Shown here: positions 7,224 through 12,868 of the stretch, piece after piece
How the letters are laid out: each line of letters begins with the position of its first letter
How positions within the stretch are numbered: the first letter of the stretch is position 1
The notes under the pieces: model-generated
Told to the model about the DNA's origin: nothing
Database searches by the model: none
What the model saw: the letters and a program-made list of their open reading frames with translations, nothing else
Program-made: the position numbers and the translations under genes
Assembly (NCBI GenBank): GCA_021204635.1
Contig: JAJPZB010000156.1
Location: 1-15,213, forward strand
Direction of reading: 5' to 3'
DNA from: Opitutia bacterium
GTDB lineage: Bacteria; Verrucomicrobiota; Verrucomicrobiia; Opitutales; UBA953
DNA length: 15,213 nucleotides

Positions 7224-7979
7224 ATGCTAAACTTGCAAAATCCGATGCAGACCTTTTCCAAATTCGAGCCGGAATCGCCGGCGCTTGACGTCGAAGACCT
7301 CGCAATAGCTCCGGCGGGCGCGCGAGAGGCAGTTTTGCGAAACATCTCGCTGAGCGTCCACGAGCATTGCCACGCCGCTCTCGTGGGAGCCAACGGCACG
7401 GGCAAATCGACGCTGCTCCGCACCTTCGCCGGAATCCTGCCGCCGGTCGCGGGCACGGTGAAAATCTTCGGCTCCCGCGCGAAAATCGGAAACCCGCAAG
7501 TCAGCTTTCTCGCGCAACGCAGCGGAATCGACTGGGGCTTCCCGATCTCCGTCCGCGAAATGGTTCTCGCGGGGCGCTACGTCCGCAGCGGATTGTTCGC
7601 GAGGACAACAAGAGCCGACGCCGAGAAAGCCGACGCCGCCATGCAAATGCTCGAACTCGCAGACCTCGCGGCGCGCAACATCGGCGAACTCTCCGGCGGC
7701 CAGCGGCAACGCGTTTTGCTCGCGCGCGCAATCTGCCAAGGAGCGAAACTCCTGCTGCTCGACGAGCCATACGACGCACTCGACACGCGTTCGCGCGACA
7801 TCATGGACGAAATTCTCTTTGGCAAAAGCGGGCGCGAACTCACGCTCGTGATGGCGACCCACGATCTCTCCGAGGCGCTCGGGCACTTCGACTGCATTTT
7901 GAAAATCGAAAATCGGGAATTGAAAACGCTGCGCCGGTGCCATTGTCGCGACGTTTCCGCGCCGGAAACGGCTCTGTAA
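7224..7979 (+). CDS. ABC transporter ATP-binding protein, zinc/manganese type
   Basis: ATPase subunit of a metal-ion importer of the ZnuC/MntB class, acting at the inner face of the membrane with the permease 43 bp downstream. From the ATG at 7224 it is 251 residues: Walker A GANGTGKST (55-63), Q-loop glutamine Q98, signature LSGGQRQR (156-163), Walker B LLLLDEP (176-182) and switch histidine H213 (MATHD). The segment QRSGIDWGFPISV after the Q-loop is characteristic of the Mn/Zn/Fe ABC-3 group. A second ATG at 7245 is an equally possible start. The C-terminus contains RRCHCRD, which might bind metal. No substrate-binding protein gene is adjacent. The metal cannot be decided from sequence. Confidence 0.9.
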   Translation: MLNLQNPMQTFSKFEPESPALDVEDLAIAPAGAREAVLRNISLSVHEHCHAALVGANGTGKSTLLRTFAGILPPVAGTVKIFGSRAKIGNPQVSFLAQRSGIDWGFPISVREMVLAGRYVRSGLFARTTRADAEKADAAMQMLELADLAARNIGELSGGQRQRVLLARAICQGAKLLLLDEPYDALDTRSRDIMDEILFGKSGRELTLVMATHDLSEALGHFDCILKIENRELKTLRRCHCRDVSAPETAL

Positions 7980-8022
7980 GGCGCTTGTCGTCGCAATTTT
8001 CTTGACAAAATTTTTTCGCACG

Positions 8023-8844
8023 ATGTTTCACGAAATTTTCATCGAACCGCTCGAAAACGATTTCATGCGAAATGCGCTCGCGACAATCGTCCTCGTCGGC
8101 ATCGGCAGCGCGTTGCTCGGTTGCTACGTCTTGCTTCGCCGCTCCGTTTTCATCACGGCGGCGCTTTCGCACACGATTTTGCCCGGCGTCGTCGCGGCGG
8201 CAATGTTGGGAATCTCGCTCTACTGGGGCGCACTCACGGCGGCGTTGGCAACGGCGATTTGCGTCGGCTGGCTCTCCGCGCAAAAAAAGGTCGGCGAGGA
8301 CGCGGCAATTGGCGTGACGCTCTCGTTCATGTTCGCGCTCGGAATCTTGCTCATGACGCTGACGCAATCTTTCCGCGACTTCACGAACCTGCTCTTCGGC
8401 AGTGTTCTCGGCGCCACATCGGGCGACCTCGCGTTCGCCGCCGGCGCAACAGCCGCAGTCCTCATCTTCTTCGCCGTGGCGCGCAAAATTTTGAAACTCT
8501 CGACCTGCGACCCCGAGTACGCCGAACTCATAAACGCGCGCCCGAAGCTTTTGCAAATCGTCTTTCTCGGCTTCGTCGCGCTCGTGGCTGTCTCGTCCGT
8601 GCGAATTGTCGGCGCACTGCTGACGACCGCCCTGCTCGTGATTCCGGCGGCGACGGCAAATTTGCTCGCGCGAAGCGTTTCGCAAATGATGGTTCTTGCG
8701 TGCATCTTTTCAGTGGCAACCGTCACAATCGGTCTTTACTGCTCCTACCACTTCGACCGCGTCCCCGCCGGCGCCGCCGTAGTCGCCGCAGAATCCGCTC
8801 TGTTCTTCGTCTGCTGGTTCATCAGGAAAATAAAGACGGCATAG
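8023..8844 (+). CDS. ABC-3 family metal permease
   Basis: Membrane subunit pairing with the upstream ATPase. The 273-residue protein is almost entirely hydrophobic, with about eight likely membrane segments. It carries ABC-3 landmarks: LLRRSVFITAALSHTILPGV (about 38-57), LLFGSVLGATSGDL, and VGALLTTALLVIPAATANLL near the C-terminal third. The ATG at 8023 is preferred over an upstream in-frame TTG at 8002. A normal ZnuB-like length. The partner substrate-binding lipoprotein, usual for this class, is not found nearby. The lar-type nickel-cofactor cluster lies downstream, but a separate promoter at 8913-8941 starts that cluster, so any link to nickel supply is speculative. Confidence 0.9.
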   Translation: MFHEIFIEPLENDFMRNALATIVLVGIGSALLGCYVLLRRSVFITAALSHTILPGVVAAAMLGISLYWGALTAALATAICVGWLSAQKKVGEDAAIGVTLSFMFALGILLMTLTQSFRDFTNLLFGSVLGATSGDLAFAAGATAAVLIFFAVARKILKLSTCDPEYAELINARPKLLQIVFLGFVALVAVSSVRIVGALLTTALLVIPAATANLLARSVSQMMVLACIFSVATVTIGLYCSYHFDRVPAGAAVVAAESALFFVCWFIRKIKTA

Positions 8845-8912
8845 ATTCCGCCGCTTGGTCGTGTCGCCACCATGCTCGCGGGGCATAATCTCGGGCAGGA
8901 AGAAAAAAGCAT

Positions 8913-8941
8913 TAGACGCGGGGACGAGAAGCGTCTATAAT
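8913..8941 (+). promoter_or_regulatory. Promoter of the DUF362-lar cluster
   Basis: TAGACG (8913-8918), 17 bp, then a perfect TATAAT (8936-8941). The 10-mer CATTAGACGC at its -35 (8910-8919) is repeated exactly upstream of the second DUF362 gene (10076-10085). The two elements also form the arms of an imperfect inverted repeat (GCATTAGACGC / GCGTCTATAATGC). Confidence 0.7.
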
Positions 8942-8947
8942 GCGCAA

Positions 8948-8971
8948 GTGTTAATTTGGAAAAATTAACAC
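8948..8971 (+). promoter_or_regulatory. Perfect inverted repeat at the predicted transcription start
   Basis: Arms GTGTTAATTT (8948-8957) and AAATTAACAC (8962-8971) are perfect 10-bp complements around GGAA. With the -10 ending at 8941, transcription should begin near 8948, so the RNA would carry this stem-loop at its extreme 5' end, 32 bases before the ATG at 9004. It could be a repressor operator or a 5' stabilising hairpin. No counterpart exists upstream of the second DUF362 copy. Confidence 0.6.
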
Positions 8972-9003
8972 GCAGAATTTCACATCAAGAAACGACAAAA
9001 AAC

Positions 9004-10053
9004 ATGAACAAATTGAGCATTATGAAAAAAATATCAGTTGCCATCGGCGCGGCAGTCATTGCCAATTCCGCAATCGCGCAAGACGCAATCACGACGAACG
9101 GGAATCAAAAAATTCCGCTCGCGGAACTGACCTACCGCACGACAGACGCCTCCGCGCCCGCAGTGTTTTACACGAGCGAGATTTCCCCCGATTCGCTCGT
9201 CCGCGTTTACAATGCGCTCGAATGGACGCCCACGGGGAAAGTCGGCGTGAAAATTTCCACCGGCGAGCCGCCTAATTCCAACTACCTCCGCCCAGCGCTG
9301 ATCAAAAACCTCGTGCAAGGCGTGAACGGCACAATCGTCGAGTGCAACACAGCCTACGGGCGCGCACGCGGCAACACCGAATCGCACAAAAAAGTCGCGG
9401 AAGAACACGGTTTCACGGCGATTGCGCCCGTCGATATTTTGGACGAAAACGGCTCGCTCGCGATTCCCGTCGAAGGCGGCATCCGCCTGAAAGAAGACTA
9501 CGTCGGCAAAAACTTCGTGAACTACGGCTCATACGTAGTGCTGAGCCACTTCAAGGGACACCAAATGGCGGGCTTTGGCGGCGCGATCAAAAACATTTCC
9601 ATCGGCTTCGGCTCGTCGATGGGCAAGTCGTGGATTCACACCGGAGGCAAGCACAAATCGGGCTGGGACGGCGTGCAGAGCGAATTTTGCGAAGCAATGG
9701 CAGACGCCGGCAAGGCCGTTTCAGACCACATGGGCAAAGGGAAAAACATCGTATATGTCAGCGTCATGAACCGCATTTCGATTGACTGCGACTGCAACGG
9801 AAATCCCGCCGAGCCGGATATCCACGACATCGGCGTTCTCGCCTCGCACGACCCCGTGGCGCTCGATCAGGCGTGCATCGACATCGTCTCCAAGGCGAAG
9901 GGCAACGAGGCTCTGATGTATCGAATCAAAGACCGCGAGGGAATCCACACACTGGAAAGCGCGGAAAAAATCGGGCTCGGCAGCCGCAAATATCGGCTCG
10001 TCGATCTCGGCGCACCTGCACCGGCAAAAGCCGAGGCACCCGCAGAGAAGTGA
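9004..10053 (+). CDS. Exported DUF362 protein, copy 1; candidate nickel-pincer (LarA-like) enzyme
   Basis: A 349-residue member of the DUF362 family, whose function I do not know to be established. Residues 1-25 form a Sec-type signal peptide (MKKISVAIGAAVIANSAIA, cleavage before Q26), so the protein is exported. The DUF362 core is present: STGEPPNSNYLRPALI (85-100), ECNTAYGRARG (113-123), SHFKGHQMAGFGGAIKN (181-197), DCDCNGNPAEPDIHDIG (261-277), SHDPVALDQAC (281-291). H186, K196 and H212 match the spacing of H174, K184 and H200 in LarA, where K184 tethers and H200 ligates the nickel-pincer cofactor; this comparison is from memory. The gene is followed by a near-duplicate and by larB, larE, larC, which make that cofactor. 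I infer an NPN-dependent enzyme with unknown substrate. ATG 9004 is chosen; M7 (9022) is an alternative. Confidence 0.85.
   Translation: MNKLSIMKKISVAIGAAVIANSAIAQDAITTNGNQKIPLAELTYRTTDASAPAVFYTSEISPDSLVRVYNALEWTPTGKVGVKISTGEPPNSNYLRPALIKNLVQGVNGTIVECNTAYGRARGNTESHKKVAEEHGFTAIAPVDILDENGSLAIPVEGGIRLKEDYVGKNFVNYGSYVVLSHFKGHQMAGFGGAIKNISIGFGSSMGKSWIHTGGKHKSGWDGVQSEFCEAMADAGKAVSDHMGKGKNIVYVSVMNRISIDCDCNGNPAEPDIHDIGVLASHDPVALDQACIDIVSKAKGNEALMYRIKDREGIHTLESAEKIGLGSRKYRLVDLGAPAPAKAEAPAEK
9193..9398 (+). repeat. 206-bp block identical to 10355-10560
   Basis: Within the two tandem DUF362 genes, bases 9193-9398 and 10355-10560 (offset 1162) are identical at every position, including all third codon positions, whereas the flanks differ by several synonymous and non-synonymous changes per 60 bases. 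This looks like a recent gene-conversion tract. Confidence 0.85.
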
Positions 10054-10075
10054 TTCTCGCGCGGCGCAGAGAAAA

Positions 10076-10108
10076 CATTAGACGCTGCAAATCGCGTTCG
10101 CTTATTAT
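10076..10108 (+). promoter_or_regulatory. Second promoter, upstream of DUF362 copy 2
   Basis: The 10-mer CATTAGACGC (10076-10085) is identical to that of the first promoter. TAGACG (10079-10084) is followed after 17 bp by TTATTA (10102-10107), or after 18 bp by TATTAT (10103-10108, five of six to consensus). The second DUF362 gene, and through it larBEC, can thus be transcribed independently of copy 1. No terminator is evident after copy 1. Confidence 0.6.
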
Positions 10109-10165
10109 CAGCAACAGTTCATTTTGCAATTCACGTAAAATACGATCTGTCAAGAAAACAAAATC

Positions 10166-11212
10166 ATGAGAATGACAAATATCATCGGGAAAATCTCGCT
10201 CGCCCTTGGCGCAATCGCCCTCGCCAATTCCGCCATCGCGCAGGACGCGATCACGACAAACGGAGCGCAAAAAATTCCGCTCGCGGAACTGACTTACCGC
10301 ACGACAGACGCCTCGGCGCCCGCCGTGTTTTACACGAGCGAAATTTCCCCCGAATCGCTCGTCCGCGTTTACAATGCGCTCGAATGGACGCCCACGGGGA
10401 AAGTCGGCGTGAAAATTTCCACCGGCGAGCCGCCTAATTCCAACTACCTCCGCCCAGCGCTGATCAAAAACCTCGTGCAAGGCGTGAACGGCACAATCGT
10501 CGAGTGCAACACAGCCTACGGGCGCGCACGCGGCAACACCGAATCGCACAAAAAAGTCGCTGAAGAGCACGGCTTCACGGCGATCGCGCCAGTCGATATT
10601 TTGGACGAAAACGGCTCGCTCACGCTTCCCGTCGAGGGCGGCGTTCGCCTGAAAGAAGACTACGTCGGCAAAAACTTCGCGAACTACGGTTCCTACGTGG
10701 TGTTGAGCCACTTTAAGGGTCACGGCTCGGCAGGCTTCGGCGGCGCCATAAAAAACATTTCGATCGGCTTCGGCTCATCGATGGGCAAGGCGTGGATTCA
10801 CTCCGGCGGAAGAAGCCAAACAAACACCGCAGGCGTGCAAGACGAATTTTGCGAGGCAATGGCAGACGCCGGAAAAGCCGTTTCAGACTACATGGGCAAA
10901 GGCAAAAACATCGTCTATGTCAGCGTCATGAACCGCATTTCCATCGACTGCGATTGCAGCGGAAATCCCGCAGAACCGGATATTCACGACATCGGCGTCC
11001 TCGCCTCGCACGACCCTGTGGCGCTCGATCAGGCGTGCGTCGATATCGTGTCAAAGGCAAATGGCAACGACGCCCTGATGAAGAGAATTGAAGCCCGCAA
11101 CGGCCTCCACACCTTGGAAAGCGCGGAGAAAAACGGGCTCGGGACGCGCAAATACCGCCTCGTCGATCTCGACGCCACCACCAACAAGCCCGCCGCAACA
11201 GAGGCGAAATAA
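10166..11212 (+). CDS. Exported DUF362 protein, copy 2; candidate nickel-pincer (LarA-like) enzyme
   Basis: A 348-residue tandem paralogue of the preceding gene, about 90% identical in the mature part, with the same Sec-type signal peptide (cleavage AIA before Q26) and identical residue numbering. H186, K196, H212, the DCDC motif (261-264) and the LDQ motif (287-289) are kept. Differences cluster next to the putative cofactor site: residues 187-188 are GS instead of QM, and 216-222 are RSQTNTA instead of KHKSGWD. This suggests different substrates rather than simple dosage. The C-terminal tail also differs (TTNKPAATEAK). Its own promoter lies at 10076-10108. larB begins 97 bp downstream on the same strand, which ties the pair to nickel-pincer cofactor synthesis by context. 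Function is inferred, not known. Confidence 0.85.
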   Translation: MRMTNIIGKISLALGAIALANSAIAQDAITTNGAQKIPLAELTYRTTDASAPAVFYTSEISPESLVRVYNALEWTPTGKVGVKISTGEPPNSNYLRPALIKNLVQGVNGTIVECNTAYGRARGNTESHKKVAEEHGFTAIAPVDILDENGSLTLPVEGGVRLKEDYVGKNFANYGSYVVLSHFKGHGSAGFGGAIKNISIGFGSSMGKAWIHSGGRSQTNTAGVQDEFCEAMADAGKAVSDYMGKGKNIVYVSVMNRISIDCDCSGNPAEPDIHDIGVLASHDPVALDQACVDIVSKANGNDALMKRIEARNGLHTLESAEKNGLGTRKYRLVDLDATTNKPAATEAK

Positions 11213-11309
11213 CTCCCGTGTCAAGGGAAAAGTTTGCACGCAAAAGAATTCCTCCGACAAAGTGGATTGTTGCAAAAAGCCCGCGCGCAAACCTGCTTTC
11301 GCAAAAGAA

Positions 11310-12116
11310 ATGAGCGCCGCGCGTGAAGTTTTGGAAAATCTCAAAGCGGGAAAAATTTCGCTTGACGAGGCGGAGCTTTTCTTCGCCCGCCGCCCATTTG
11401 AGGAACTCGGGAACTTCGCAAAATTGGACAGCCACCGCGAGACGCGGACGGGCGTGCCCGAAGTCGTTTTCTGCGCGGGAAAATCCGACGAGCACCTGCT
11501 CGCGATTTTCAAAAAACTCTGCGAGGCAGACGGTCGCGCCTTCGGGACGCGGGCAAACGCGCGGCAATTCGAGCTCTTGAAAAACGCATTCCCGCACGCA
11601 ACATTCGACCCCGTGTCGCGAATCATCAAAATCGAAAATCCACAAGCCGCCACCATGCCGCGAACTGGCAAAATCGCAGTTTGTTGCGCGGGCACTGCGG
11701 ACATTCCCGTCGCCGAAGAAGCCGCGCAAACTGCGGAGTATTTCGGCGGAAACGTCGAGCGGATTTTCGACGTCGGCGTCAGCGGGCTGCACCGCCTTCT
11801 CGCTCATCTCGACAAGATTCAGAGCGCAAACTGCATTGTCGCAATCGCCGGCATGGAAGGCGCGCTCGCGAGCGTTCTCGGCGGGCTGACGCGCAACCCC
11901 GTCATCGCCGTCCCGACCTCCGTCGGCTACGGTGCGAGCTTTCACGGGCTCGCCGCGCTCCTGACAATGCTCAATTCGTGCGCAAACGGCGTCTCTGTGG
12001 TGAACATCGACAACGGCTTCGGCGCCGGCTTCATCGCCGCGCAAATCAACAGGCTCGCGCGGACGACGGACCCCGCCGCGCCCGAAAATCCCGCCACCAA
12101 CCCGAGCCGCAAATGA
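11310..12116 (+). CDS. larB: Nickel-pincer cofactor biosynthesis protein LarB
   Basis: LarB carboxylates C5 of the pyridinium ring of nicotinic acid adenine dinucleotide and hydrolyses it to AMP and pyridinium-3,5-biscarboxylic acid mononucleotide, the first step of NPN cofactor synthesis in the cytosol. The 268-residue protein has the PurE-like C-terminal domain: CCAGTADIPVAEEAAQTAE (125-143), FDVGVSGLHRLL (153-164), GMEGALASVLGGL (181-193), PTSVGYGASFHG (202-213) and LNSCANGVSVVNIDNGFGAG (221-240). C224 is in the place of the catalytic cysteine known in LarB. The N-terminal part (LKAGKISLDEAE) is also typical. The ATG at 11310 follows CAAAAGAA. The last 15 residues (ending PATNPSRK) look like repeat-derived sequence (CCGCCACCAACCCGAG). 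Its stop overlaps larE as ATGA. Confidence 0.95.
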   Translation: MSAAREVLENLKAGKISLDEAELFFARRPFEELGNFAKLDSHRETRTGVPEVVFCAGKSDEHLLAIFKKLCEADGRAFGTRANARQFELLKNAFPHATFDPVSRIIKIENPQAATMPRTGKIAVCCAGTADIPVAEEAAQTAEYFGGNVERIFDVGVSGLHRLLAHLDKIQSANCIVAIAGMEGALASVLGGLTRNPVIAVPTSVGYGASFHGLAALLTMLNSCANGVSVVNIDNGFGAGFIAAQINRLARTTDPAAPENPATNPSRK

Positions 12117-12868
12117 AATCTCTCGCGGATTTCTTCGCCGAAGTCCCGAAAGCCGCTCTCGGGTTTTCGGGCGGCGTCGATTCCTCTTTCCTGCTTTTCG
12201 CCGCGAAAAATCTCGGCGCGGAGGTAAAACCATTCTACGTAAAATCCGCCTTCCAGCCGCAATTTGAGTTTGACGACGCGCTAAAAATTTCCGCGCAAAT
12301 CGGCATTGTTGCCACCGTCCTGCCGTTGGACGTTCTCGCCGACACCACCATCGCAACAAACCCTGAAGACCGCTGCTATTTTTGCAAGAAAAAAATATTC
12401 GGCATCGTCGCGAAAGCCGCGAGGGAAGCGGGTTTCACCACGATAATCGACGGCACAAACGCCTCCGACAACGCCACAGAGCGCCCGGGAATGCGCGCCC
12501 TCGAAGAACTTTCCGTGCGCTCGCCCCTGCGGGAATGCGGGCTGACAAAGGGCGACGTGCGACGCCTCGCCCGCGAAGCCGGATTGCCCGTGTGGGACAA
12601 GCCGGCATACTCGTGCCTCGCAACGAGAATCCCCGCAACAATGCCGATCACGGCTGAGATTCTCCAAAAAATCGAGCGCGCCGAAAACGCATTGTTCGTG
12701 CTCGGATTCTCGAATTTCCGCGTGCGCATTTTCCACAACGCCGCCCGATTGCAGTTCCCCACAGAGCAATTCGACGACGCTTGCCGCCGCCACAAAGAAA
12801 TCCGCAACGCACTCGCGCCGCTTTTCCCCGAAATATTTCTCGACCTCAACCCGCGACAACAAACATGA
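12113..12868 (+). CDS. larE: Pyridinium-3,5-biscarboxylate sulfurtransferase LarE, three-cysteine type
   Basis: LarE adenylates the two carboxylates of the LarB product and replaces oxygen with sulfur, giving the dithio pincer ligand. The 251-residue protein is a PP-loop ATP pyrophosphatase with SGGVDSS at 19-25. It has C88 and C91 (DRCYFCKKK) plus C168 (PAYSCLATRIP). C168 corresponds to the sacrificial cysteine of the L. plantarum enzyme; enzymes with all three cysteines are reported to hold a [4Fe-4S] cluster and act catalytically rather than sacrificially, so this one is probably of the cluster type. Start (ATGA with larB) and stop (ATGA with larC) both overlap neighbours by 4 bp, a tightly coupled operon. 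Confidence 0.95.
   Translation: MKSLADFFAEVPKAALGFSGGVDSSFLLFAAKNLGAEVKPFYVKSAFQPQFEFDDALKISAQIGIVATVLPLDVLADTTIATNPEDRCYFCKKKIFGIVAKAAREAGFTTIIDGTNASDNATERPGMRALEELSVRSPLRECGLTKGDVRRLAREAGLPVWDKPAYSCLATRIPATMPITAEILQKIERAENALFVLGFSNFRVRIFHNAARLQFPTEQFDDACRRHKEIRNALAPLFPEIFLDLNPRQQT

Noticed and set aside
8845..8912. Terminator for the ABC permease gene
   Set aside because: Only a weak ATGC/GCAT pairing is present and no T run follows; not supportable.
9004..10053. DUF362 proteins as Fe-S ferredoxin-type proteins (some DUF362 members have a 4Fe-4S domain)
   Set aside because: No CxxCxxCxxxC motif; the only close cysteines are the DCDC pair and a few isolated ones.
9004..10053. DUF362 copy 1 as the missing substrate-binding protein of the ABC-3 transporter
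   Set aside because: It has DUF362 motifs, not the ZnuA-type fold signatures, and has its own promoter.
10926..12359. Long minus-strand reading frame (477 codons) opposite DUF362 copy 2 and larB
   Set aside because: It lies antisense to well-recognised genes; its translation is Arg-rich low-complexity sequence typical of shadow frames in G+C-rich DNA.
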